Positions 28,001 to 41,200 of a stretch of DNA of 64,000 nt are shown here, one piece after another. Source of the DNA: Atrina japonica. Its lineage: Eukaryota; Mollusca; Bivalvia; Pterioida; Pinnidae. Location: positions 124,001 through 188,000 of the forward strand of contig BROG01000141.1 in assembly GCA_030159075.1 (NCBI GenBank). The letters are read 5' to 3'. Positions within the stretch are counted from its first letter, which is position 1, and each line of letters begins with the position of its first letter. Under the pieces are notes generated by a model. That model saw only the letters and a list, made by a program, of their open reading frames with translations, searched no databases and was not told where the DNA came from. A program made the position numbers and the translations under genes.

Positions 28001-31000
28001 GAGGTTTTGGTGTAAATAGACCTAGGGATTGGCTTTTAGGATTTGATAAAAACTCCTCCCTAAGTTCTGGGGGTGGGGGTTTGTTAATTGTCTGGTAAAT
28101 TATGGCAAATTTTGAGTAGCATTTCTCACTACAGAAAGTGACCTCTTCATCATCAAAATCCTGAAAGTATGAATAAAACAATAAAACAACTTTTATAAAC
28201 AATGTCAAATAACAGTTTTAAATTAAAATAACATTAATATTTATAAACAACTCAAATAACATTTTATGTAATGCTGTTATGTGTTATGATACATTCAGTT
28301 GCAAATAACATTTACATGGCACAGGTATCAACTGTCAAACTCATCTGAAGAAATCAGAAAAATTACCGGAAAATGACATGAATTATATGCTAATAACATA
28401 AGTGTCAAAGTTGTAAACTTTTTATTTAGTATATAATTTTGCTTAACACATCAATCCCCTGTGATTGCAATTAGACTCCCCCGAATCAGTGAATAGTATG
28501 GTCTACTGTCAAAATTCAAGGGTGCACAAGTTAATACTCCATGTGTAGTAATTGTAGAATTCATATTCTAAATCATACACTCCTGATTCTGACAATGGAC
28601 TTTGGCATTCTTTGACTCCTGGATTCTGACAAAGGACTTTGGCATTCTTTGACTCCTGGATTCTGACAGTGGTCTTTACCATTCTTTGAAATGGGAGAGT
28701 TCAAATAGGGCTACAGGGTTCACCGAGTCAATGAATAATCCTGAATTTAAAACTGAAATTGATCATCCATGATCATTAAAGAAGATTTCTTGATATCTGA
28801 ACTGCTTTGTAATCCATTGGTGACATTTAGATTGAAACAAACATGTCCCATACCTACAACACCACTGTTAGGTGAATGGTGAGCAATTGCAAAGCTCAAA
28901 CCAAAATCTTAACCATCCGGACTGACTGACTGACTGACACAGTCTATATCCATATTCCTTCACCAAGTTCACCAGAGGGGGACCGATAAATAACCTGACA
29001 GTATTCCCTGAGCAATCTACGGACATAATAACACTATACAGGGGTATTATAGATGTAACTACAATATGATGAAACATTCAGTTTAAGATCAATTCAAATT
29101 CAATCCACACATTTATCGTCATATTTATTGTATACCTGGAAATTTTCGCCTCTGTTTATTTCCGCCCATTTACAACAGAAAATAAATTCACCTGATCTTA
29201 AATTTGCCTTAAATCACCAGTCTCATGGATCACAGGTATGTCCATGCTTAAATAATTCAGCTTGAATGTTTCGCTTTCATTTTAACTTCGCCCTCTCATC
29301 TAAGGCGGAAAATAGCGAAAACTTCCAGGTGTACAGTAAACAGTAAAGCGGGTCAAATCAATCATGACTTTGCCTTCCGTTATTTATCACAAACATATCA
29401 ATACAAACATTTAACTATGTGTTATCACAAAGTAACCACCTACCCTAAAACTAAAATAATCCTCTTTAACAAGAAATGGGATCTCTGATTTTCTGATTCG
29501 GAACCCGGCATCTAAAACGACCGTATCACAATGGCGACAGAACTTGGCTTTTGATTTGATTAATGAATGGATATTAACAGGCTCCTCTCGATCTGGAAAT
29601 TGAAAAAAAAAAATCAATGTCATTCAATGATTATGATATCCTAAATCAGATTTTTGATACAGTCCTTTTCCTGTCAATTTTGGGAAAATGCCAATGGCGA
29701 CACAATTGGGAATTTTAACGTGAATTTGTGTCAAACTGGGAAAAACTGTTTGCACACATGGAAATCTAAATGTAATGAAATCTCTATTTGCAATACAGTT
29801 ACCCTTACATTAATTCATTTTTCGTAATGGTCATTGCCTCAAAACCAATTTGGGAATTTTTTGCATCAAATTGGGAAAAACAACATTTATTTTGAAAAGG
29901 GAATGGGAGCTGAATATTGGTCTGTGAAAACTATAGAAAAGAGTCTGTAATAACGAAAAAGTTACAATCAAGAGAATGTGGCAGTAATATGACTTGCCAC
30001 TACAGAACAATAAGATCACTCATGTGCCACAATGCTTACCAGAGTGAAACTGACTACAGTAGAACTTGTCTAAAGAGACCACCACCATCTGCCACTGGAA
30101 TGTGGTCGTTCAAGACAGGTGGTCTCTTAATAAGAGGTTTTATTTACAGAGATATTCAACAGAGTGAATTTCAAAATGTCTTCTCAAAAGACAGATGGTC
30201 TTTCATGACAGTGATCTTTCAAAACAGGTTATAGTGTACTAACATGTACCTGAGGAATGTCATAGAATGTCTTCCACTTCTACACTACAGGAGAATGTGG
30301 AAAACCAGCTCATCTACCATTGAGATATCTCTCAAGACATGTGGCCTCTCAAAAGAGGTTTTATTTCAAGTAATATTTATCCAAGTGGTTTCCAGAATGT
30401 GGCCACAAAAGACAGGATGGTCTTCTATGACTGTTGGATCTCAAGACAGGTTTCACTTGTCTACTACAGTGAGAATGTAGTCTCCCAAGACAGGTGGTCT
30501 TTTAACTTTATTAAGCAACAGGGCAATAAAGAGAAAATGCATGGTTTTCTTATGGTAAACTAGACACTAAATTCTAACAACTTACGCTTCATGTTCATCT
30601 TAAAAATCTCTGGTGACGGGCTTCTACTGACTTCATATGAGGGTGGTACAGCAATTTTCAGTAATTCAGCAATCTGTGACAAAACGCCGCCTATGTCCTC
30701 TGCTGCATTAGCTGACAAGGTCAAGGTCACAGAGATATCCTGATTCATATTGGCCTCTCGGAAAGGACGTGTAAGAGACGACAGAGATGGCATTTTGCTA
30801 CCCATATTTTCTTTGTCTGTCGGTGTCATTGTTGGGTCATATCGTTGCAGTTTTCTGTCACTTATTTCTTTATCAGTGATTGGTTTTCTTTCCTCGAGGT
30901 CAGTGTTAAAATCTAACTGAGTTTCTTCTTTTATTTTTAATGCCGCAGCTTTTATGGCTATGGGTTGCACTATGGGTACTGACGGCGACGTTCGGTCATC

Positions 31001-34000
31001 AGTGATAGTAGCTGGAGGTTCTATTGGTTTAAGCATGGGGAAGTCATCTTCCTCAGGGTCTCCGAATTCATGTTCCGGGGAGGACGAGGACACAACAGTA
31101 AGAGGACTGTCTCCTCCTCTGAAAATAAGAATATCACACATTTTATGATGATGCATAAGACAAAGTGACAATTGATTTGACTCATCAACCCCTGAAGTCA
31201 AATTTGGACCTGCCCATTACAAAGAATGGCTGAGTTCACTGTTAGAATTCAGGGGTGTATGATTTAGAATCAAAATTTTATAATAATTTTACATGCAATA
31301 TGAACTTGTTCACTCCTGAATTATGACAGTAGACCATAATATTTATTGATCTGGGCGAGTCTAAATGTGACCACAGGGGTTGATGAGATAAATTAAAGGT
31401 AGAGTAATGAATAAATCTTGCATAAAGTTTGAAATTTGAGGTGCCTTGTATTCAATGTGCATGCATGTTTGTTAATCAGAATTAATAGGTAGGTATTTCT
31501 TATTTAATTTTCTTTTATGTATAGTTAAGTTCAAACAAATTCTGAATTCATCTAAGAAATAGAGCGAATGACAATTTTTTTTAAGAAATCATACCTATAT
31601 AAATCGCCAAGATGTGGCTCAATTCTTGGGGAGGGTGGTAAAATCGGCACATGTGGTTTTTCACCCATTCCAATCAATGGTGATCCAAATCCGGCCAGTG
31701 ATCTGGGAGTAGGTGGTTGCATTGCCGAGTCTGTATTCATGCCGGGTAGCATGAAATGATCTGTAGCAAGGTGGTACCGTTGTTGCTCTGGAATATGACC
31801 TAAAGTCAAAATCTTGAATTAATCCTACCGTGGCACGGTGATTGGGTCAAGTTAGTAACGCAATCACGCATGCTATATTTATCTAGTTCTATGAATATTT
31901 ATGATGCATTAATTGTAGATATGCTATATATGTTTCCAGCATGTCAGTTGCTAGAAAGAATAAGATGCCTAGCTGATGAATAAGCAGGCTATAGAGTGCT
32001 CAAATGTAAGTTTTTAAACAACAATTTTTTCTGTTTCATCCAACCATGTGTTCATGGAAAGACGTTAGATTTCATGCATAAATATGATTGTGGTATAAGT
32101 AATGAAAACATTTCTTATCCAATATTTGCTTCATGTGTTCATACTAAAGAAGGATTTTCTGTTTATATATATATATTTTTCATATTACCAAGCATATAAT
32201 ATTGTACATTCTTCTTCACAAACTGACATGCATTTTCAGAGTTCAATGGTACAGCCATATAAGAGGCTAACATAACTCAAGTTTCATAAGTTTCCACCCC
32301 ACTCCTTTCCAAAATGAGATTTACACTTTTTGACTATCAAATACTGGAATAAGAGATGTAAAATCCAAATAGATTTCATTCCAAAAAACCCAAATCAATT
32401 TCATTGTAAAAACAATTGTACACATAGTACCAGAATTTGAATCAACTACTGTTCACTTGTATATCAGTTAACAATTAAGCAAGCCATGTTACAGTCCTAT
32501 CAATAATCTACATACTTACTAATGTACCTAGTCTGGTGTATAAGTGTTAAAATCATGCATATATACGTGAATATATTTATATGCTATAATTATTTCAGCA
32601 AATGTAATAATGTTTGTATTTTAATAAAATCAAATTAAAAGAAATTAATCATCAAGTAAAACACGTAGGGGACAGGGTTTCCGTTAGGAGCTGAGAGTCA
32701 GTTGTCAATGACTCCTCAGTGAAAATTTCTGGGGGTCAAAACTCCAAATTAAAGAGTCATAATGAGTCGCGAGTCTGCCATTTCTACACATACATCAATT
32801 TCACTTACATCATTTTATTTATATAAATTTCACTCATTTTCCACATCTAATCAACATTTTAAATTTAAAAGTAGAATTATTTGAATTACAAAAATAAACT
32901 AACAATAACTATTTTGCTCTTTTGAACATCTGAATATAAAAGAAAATATCAAAACACAGTATATCAGATTTAAAACGCCAATTTTGTCTGGAGTTAAGTG
33001 AAGTCTGTTCTGAAACGGAAACAATAGTTAAGGCCATGTAAAATTAATATTCTGGTTCTCAGATAATTGGCCTTCCAAAATGGACAAGGTAGGTAGGCAT
33101 TTTATTTTTATTTCTTATTTCAAAATTTTTGGTATACCTTGGACGAAACAAAACAAGAAGATACGATGTATTGAAAAACGTCTTTATTGAAACCTTTAAT
33201 AAACTGTAACAAAAAGTTGTGTGATTGTCTTCTTCACTTGGTGTAAAAACTTAAATATCAACAAAAATATAAAATAGCAACATATTTATGCATAGCATCT
33301 GCCATGTCAGTGACCAATACTTTCACAGCCCTCCATTTTTCAGTGTTTATGAATGGTACTTCTAGCACTGAGTCAATATTTGTAGCATGTTCAAGAAGTT
33401 TTACAGACTGAATTGAAGGAAGTCTTTGTTTTCTTGAACCCAAAAAACATGCGAAGGGTTTTTGGAACAATACAGTTTCTTTCTTCCATTTCTGTGACAT
33501 AGGGGTCTATGTACCACAGTGCATTGCTCACTGTTTTAACAAAATTTTGCCCCAAAGTTTCCACTGCATCTGGCGTAAAACCCAAGATCATTTTCTTCAA
33601 GCCAGTCAATCAGCTTTACTGTTAACTGATCGCGCTTGTTGTTACATTTTGGGCGCTGGGGTAAAACCAAACGTGTTTGGCTTTCCATTAACACAGCGAA
33701 GGCCGATTGTTTGTGTAAAACATCTTCTGTCGTTTCTGGGCATTTTTCTTCGTTGATAATCACGCTAAAATATCTTCCAAACAAATCTACTATTTCTGAT
33801 ATTTTTACTTTCTTGAAAACTTTGTCCATGTCAGACTCGTTTGTTTTGTTTTTTCCAACATATACATCGTAGACGTAGTTCAGTGTTCGTGTTATCGTAG
33901 GATTTTCTTCTGGCTTTAATTCATTAAATACGGACGAACAGAACGTTTCGATACTCACATCGTTTTTAACTGGCATAATAGTCTATGGTCTTAACGTTTT

Positions 34001-35185
34001 TGTTCGCCCAAATGTTACTTTAACTCCTACGAGCAAAGACTGCGATTGCGAAGTGTCTTCTGTCGCCATTTTTTAACTTTGTAGATAGTGAAGCGCTTGA
34101 AATCGATGTATGGCGGGAAATTCAAACTTTACTTTTCTCTGAAAAACATCGCGCGGCGGTGATTTTTTTTATGAAATGTGAATAAAATGGTTTCATCGGC
34201 GATTTTTTCTTGAGCGCGGCGGTATCTGAGAACCAGAATATTAATTTTACATGGCCTAAGTATGTGTACCATATACAGGGAAATTTTTGCCTCCATTTCA
34301 TTTTCACTTTTTTTAAAATTTTGGTCCTTAGGTGAGAGGGCGAATTTAAAATGAAAGCGAAATTTTCAAGCTGAATAACTGAACCACAGGGAAACAAGCC
34401 ATACATAAGACTATAGTGCTTTAGGGCAAGTTTTACACCTTTGATTGGCATATACTGGTAAGGTATAACTTTACCTCTTACCTTTTGACCAGCATTTATT
34501 GGTAAGGAATAATTGTACCTATTACACCCATGATTGGCATAAATATCTAACTCAAATCTGACTAATCCAATAATCTGATCATGATTGGCTGAGCAGGTCA
34601 AGTTGAGATAATGCTCAGATTTGAGTAAATTTTTAAGTTTCTTGGTTCTGGGCACTGGATGAACTATTTTAACCATCTTTGTTATTCTACACTACCATTA
34701 TTTGGCATCATACCTGGTGTTACATCCTCTGGGCCAGCACCAAGGTATTTCCTTCTAGTCTCAATATTTCTTGGCCTTGGCAACCCAACAAATGATCCTA
34801 GAGGTGGCAATCCCCTCAGTAATGTATTGCCATAGAAGTCAGCCACACCTTCCAAATAGGACTTGCCAAAAGGTCCTTTAAGCTGATTTTCTCCTAAAGA
34901 ATAAAACAAAATGTGATGGTAGAAAAAGGATTTCTATTTGTATTACGTGTATAGTAAATAGAGAACCAAGAGATGACTGTGATGGGTAGAAATTTACTGG
35001 CATCTGTGGACTTCAAAAATGTGGGACACAGAAAACAAATTGCACCAGTAATCTTAAGATAACTGTAGTATCTTTTAGACTGTAATGACTTGGTAAATCT
35101 AGTTCTTCAAGGGTCCAGTTAGAAGTATGGAGAGGGGGGAAATGTTTTCTGTCATAAAACAAAGATAACGAGATCCCACTGAATG

Positions 35186-35266
<81 letters not shown>

Positions 35267-38200
35267 ATATAAGGAAAATTTCATCTATATACAAAAATTA
35301 CCTTTATTATGATATACTATATACAGTGAAACTTGTATATAAAGACCCCCTTAGGGACACATCAACATCAGTCTTTACAGGGAGGTGGTCTTTATATAGA
35401 TGTTGATTTGTACACAAATGGTACAATTGGGGAGAGCAAAAAACCAGGTAGTTTTTATACACAGGTGGTCGTTAAAGCAGGTTTTACTTTACTGGGAAAT
35501 TTTTTCTCCCTTTTAATTTTTGCTATTTTTAATCTTAGATAAGAGGGTAAATTTAAAATGAAAATGAAATTTTTAAGCTTACTACTTGAAGCATGAACAT
35601 ATATGCTGTCTATGAGACTATGTGTTTCCGTCAAAGTTTTAAAATAGGGTGACTATGCTTTCTGTCCTAAAAGGGCAAAAATAACCAGGCTGATGGGCGA
35701 AAATTTTCAGGTATACAGCACTTTTGAACTTTGAGAACTTTAGGGGTGAGCATTATAATCCACATGACTGGCTTACTGAATGTATTACCTGTGATAACAG
35801 CGGCACTACCATGTACGGGGCTTATGTTGAAGAAGTTGCCAACCCGTGGCTCCTGTAAAGCCACTACTGGCAGACTCCTTAACATGTGTAAAAACTGCTC
35901 GGCTTTTGCGTCCAAGTCTTCCGTATGAGCCTCTTGTGTCTGTTTCTTACTTTTCCGTTGTCGCTTTTTAGGAGGAGTAGGTTGTTGCTGCTGAGCCGTT
36001 TCCTGTCCAGCAGGGGCACTTTGACCTTCGCCTTCAGGTTTCTCTTTCTTCTTGCGTTTTCTGGTCTCGCCTGTAGTTTTCCGTTTCTGCTTGCGTAAAA
36101 GTTCAAATTCTTTCCTTCTTTGCTCATAGGCTTGTTTCTTCATTTCTGCTAGAGAGGAAGAATAGCAAGCATTATTTATCTTACTTAGAAAAGGCACTTG
36201 AAATGATACTTTCAAAGACAAGTTTCAATGCACACATAGACTAAAACATCCCGTTGGAATTATAACCAATATTAGTGGACGTCAATATCAACTGCCAATT
36301 ATTTGCAGAAATCAGCAAGGAAAATTCAGGACAATCAAAAGATATCAAAATATCAGTCATTAATTAAATCACTAGAAATATTGATTTCCACTCTGATTTA
36401 ATCTCTAACCCTTCTCAATTTCTCAACAGATTACACATTTCAGAAAAACAATCTTGGAACCCTAAATAGTGGAAATTCACAAAATAGTGGAAAAAAATCA
36501 CCCCTGCCTGTGATCTCCCTAAAATCTTAAAATCTAAACCACACAGACAAAAACTTCAAAATGTTTACTTTAATATCACTGATCATTTCTGTTCTGTGGT
36601 CTAGTTACAGGACTCATTCCCAATGTGAAAATGGCTTGTATTTCCATAAAACAAATATGCAAAATTTCCATTTGGAGTTTCCAAAATAAAGAATTGGGAA
36701 TTTTGCAAATTTTTTCAGGGAAATACAAACCATTTTCACATTGGGAATGGGTCCTGCTGGACCACGAAACAGCCTAGGAAAATTCCTGAATGATCAGTGA
36801 TATAACAGTAAACATTTTGAAGTCTTTGTCAATAAATTTCTCAAATTAAACTTTTCTGTTTTAGTTAAAATGTCATACATTTTCCTTTTTGTTTTTGTTT
36901 TGGTGGGGACCCTGGACCCAGAATTTAGGAGGAGGAAAATCCACGCATTTTTACCTAAGTGTACAGTCCTATCATCAAATATCCAGGAGAAAGGAATCAA
37001 AAATGAAATTAACGTATCTAAGTCTGACACCTGATGACCATTGACCTGATTGGAGAGAAAGAGTTTACATGTATTCCTTTCTGGAGCTAAAACTTAATTT
37101 TGAAAATCATAAATTGGAATTAGGTTATGAGAGTATTACTAATTAGAAAATGTATTTAGAAATATAGATACCTTCAATTTTCTGGCTGAACCTACCAAGT
37201 ATACATTCTCGTTCCTCAGGAGTTTTTGATTCCCAGTCCTCTGCTGTTAGTTCGGACTCCATTACAAGTGGCATTTTCTCAATAAGCTCCAGTTGTTTTT
37301 GTTGTTCTGGAGTGAGAACTACTTGGTTGCTATCCTCAGAATCCTGAAATAGTACAAAGTTATTAATAAACTGGAAGCAAACTCTCTCAATTTTTTTTTT
37401 AGCAAAATGTATGATATGTATGTAAAGTTTACTTGTAATATAAAGTTTTCTTATTGGTAACTTACCACTACCAGGAATACATTTAACATTTGAAATCAAT
37501 ATATTTGCTTGTGACATACATGTATTTTATTTTTTTTTGACATACATGTAGTTCAGTGTTTACCAAAAGCGTCAGACCATTGGTCAAATATGATGGAAAT
37601 TGAGTCGGTCTGATATAAAATTCATAAATGTTGGTCCAGAAGTCCGACAGTTTTTACAATCCATTGTTTTGATTTTAAGAAGAATATATTAATTCTGTCT
37701 TTGATTATTTTCATTTTACTCTCTATACAGTAAAAAGTAAAACATACATCTATAAATCCGCTCAGATTCAGTACCATGCATTTTCAGCATGCAATTTATT
37801 TTTCATACCTCAAAATTCAGTGTCCGTGAGGCACGGAAAGGGAATACATTAATAAATTTTATAGTCATGAATAAAATTAGTAAAATATGGCGAAGAAAAA
37901 AACCAATTTCCATGTCATGTATCTTTTTAGATTCACTATTTTGTTATGATAAATGTATAGTGGATGTACAACAAGTTTCATAATGTTCATAAAAACAACC
38001 GTCATTGAGCCTCTTAATCCCTATGTCTGTGGATCTGAGAGTGTTTTAGAGGTACTGAAAGGGAACACATCGATAGTTTATTTGCATGAATAAAACATTA
38101 AACAGTAGACGAATAATAGGTGTTTTATACGCCCATATACAAAACCCTCATTGAGCCTCCTGCTACTGCAAGTTTCTCCTTTTGAAAACATTGTACTTGT

Positions 38201-41200
38201 AACTTGATGCCTGTTCTCTATCCATGTCATGTAATTTTGGACCAAGTTATTTTTTTAATATGTTGATACATCACAAGCACACATCTATAGCCAGTTTGGT
38301 ACTAGGCCAAACTTTCTGGCCTGATTTTAAGTGATTTTTTTGTGGTAAAAATTTTACCACAAAAAAATCGCTTAAAATAGGGGCAGAAAGTTTGGCCTAG
38401 TTTGGTACAGTATGTAGTATTTTTCACAGTTGTGTGATTAAACGCAAATCGAAAGTGAAACATGATCATTTCTTTTTATTTCCAATGCCACATTAAAATT
38501 TGTAAACGCAGATAAGAATTCTTGGATTTTGGAAACCTGTTGACCGCACCTGAAAAATCATATTCAACAAAATGGAAAAAATGAATGAATATGAACAAAA
38601 TCAACAGGAGAGGATTTTGAATCCCAAATGGAAGGTGGAATGGTCATGGCTCACTTTGCTTTAGTTTGGTTAATTAAAGATTAGTCTATTGTTGGGTTTT
38701 TTTAAATACAAAAGTAATTTGGTCAGACAAAATTCCTTTTGGTCCGGTAATCTACCAGACCGTGTCTGACCGAATGTCCTGTGAAGAAAAATATATTTCG
38801 CGAACACTGGTAGTTGTTAATTATAGTTTTGCATTACGGAAATGAACAGAGAATATATTTACTTGTTTTTCCTTCTTTTATTTTTAAAATTTTGAAAATG
38901 GAAATGTATAATACACGTACCTCGGAGACCGCAGATTGCTGGCGTTGCACTTGGGCTTTCCTGGAGCTGTTTGCTAGTAGTTGCTTTAAAAGTGCATTTT
39001 GAGTTGCAGTTCTTGCATCAATATCTTCCTGAGTCACTGTATTATAAGGTGGTAAAATATTATAGATAATATAACAATATACATGTAACTGTTATCACTC
39101 TAATACAAGTTTACCTACATTGTATTAACTCATCAACCCCTGAAAAAACAATGGACTCTTCTGTAAATCAATGACTTAGACCAGCCCAAATGTGTCTTTA
39201 GGAGTGAATGAGTTATATTTGTAATATAAGTTCAAGTTGCTCTTTAATGCAGTGAACTGATATTGTTCGCAGGACATTTATTTGTACATGTATATACTTT
39301 AGTATTAATAAATCTTTATATTTATAGTGGTCGTTAAGATTTTATGTTTTCTTATCCATTCCAAATTGCAAGTTAACTGACAGAATGAAAAGGGATAAAA
39401 ACGTGTACATGTTATTAATTACTTACTTCTACTTTCCCCACTTAATCCTGGTTCGATCTTTATATCACTGGCCTGTATCCTTTCTGGTACAGCAGGTGGC
39501 TCCAGAGTTCCTGTTTGGTCTGGTCTAATGCCTGGTGGTGTCTGGACTGTTGGACTAGGTGTAGAATTTGCAGTTCCTAAGGCAGAAGGTGAAGGGGTGA
39601 GATGTGGAGGCATGTTACCACTGGGTGGCCTCGGTGCAGGCTGAGGTTGCATTTGACTAGTTGGCACCCCATTTACTGAAGCAACACTGCTGGGGGCCAT
39701 CATGCTGCCTGCACTGGTTGCACCACCCTCTCTGGTCATCTGGGTAGGAGACATTTGTCCCAAGTCTTCACCCAAAGGTCCAGACATCCTGGGACCTGGC
39801 ATATATGGTCTAGACATTCTAGGAGGCATCCCAGCTCCTTGCAACATTGGCATTTTCTGATCACCCATAATTGGCGAGATTCCTGGTCTAAGAGGAGGAT
39901 GTGGTCTCATTCCTAGTGACATTCGGAAAAAATTATCTAGTTGCTGTGGTGTTGGCATCCCTGCCGATCCAGGGACTCCCATTGGCATCTGCATACCCGC
40001 TGCAGCAGTTGTACCTGGTGCTGAGAGTCTAGGACCATTTTGACCACTGGCTGGCACCTGCATAGTGCCAGATACTTGCTGTGCTAGAGATGCAATGGCA
40101 GTTTGCATTGATCCCTGAGGCTGAGACATCCCAGAATCTTGTGACATCTGTGGTTGTGGTGGCATTCGCTGCATGTGAGGTGGTCTGAATCCTTGTGGAA
40201 ATCCTGAAGGCATTCCCATATTAGGTGGTAGCATGTGAGGATGGAATGGTCTGCCACCTGGCATATTTGTGTAGGGGACTCCACCACCTTGAACCATACC
40301 TGGGGGATGATGTGGCAGCATCCCAAATGGTGTACGGACATACCCTTGAGGCATGGGAGCAGAGTGTTGGAATGATTGGGATTGCATTGAGGCAGGTAAG
40401 GATGAAGCAGTAGATTCAGCTGTGGATGGTGTAGTGATTACTTGAGCCATCGTTTGTGACTTTGACTGGGTAGATACTATGTTACTTTGGACATTGGAGG
40501 AGGCACTATGGGTTGCAGCAGCTGCCCCTGTCACTGAAGTCATTTCTTCTGATAAATAAGGTGTTTGTGTTATGGCACTAGATGTTGAGGTTTGAAGACC
40601 ATGCTGTTGACTAGACACATTTAAGAGTGGATCTTGATTAGCTGGCATGCTGGCTGTAACAGTCTGTGAAATTAAAGTGTTTGAATCTAAACTGCCAACT
40701 GACTGTGGGTGCATACCTGGTGTCATGCCTGTAGCATACTGTGGAGGTAAGCCTGCTGATGGAGGCCTCCCAGCAGATGGAGGTCTGCCACCTGCTGATG
40801 GAGGTCTTCCTGCTGATGAGGGTCTACCTACTGATGGGGGTCTTCCTGTTGAAGGAGGCCTTCCTCCTGACTGCGGCCTACCAGCTGATGGAGGTCTACT
40901 GGATCCTTCTGATGGTGGTCTACTTGGACCAGCAGAGGGTGGTCTACCATGTCCTACAGCAGGAGCCTGAAGAGACTTTGGTCCATCTTTCAAAGCTTGT
41001 ATAGGATATGTATGACTTGCATCGGATGAAGCTACAAAGTGACTAGGGTAGCTTGTTGAAACATTTGTAGCCTCAGCCCAGGTAACAGTCTGTGTTGATG
41101 GCAGTTTTGGTGTTGTCTGAGATGGCATCTGTGGGGATGAAGTTGGTAAAACTTGTTGACTACTAGGTGCACCACTATGTGTTTGAATATTGCTAGGTAT

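Noticed and set aside
33032..34256. Processed retrocopy of a host mRNA as the only explanation for the intronless gene
   Set aside because: The gene is bounded by perfect TIRs with TAA duplications, and there is no poly-A tail with its own target duplication. A captured retrocopy remains possible but is not needed.
40647..41004. Plus-strand frames with repeated [10 protein letters not shown] and similar
   Set aside because: Antisense of the GRPPSAG-coding repeat of exon 1.
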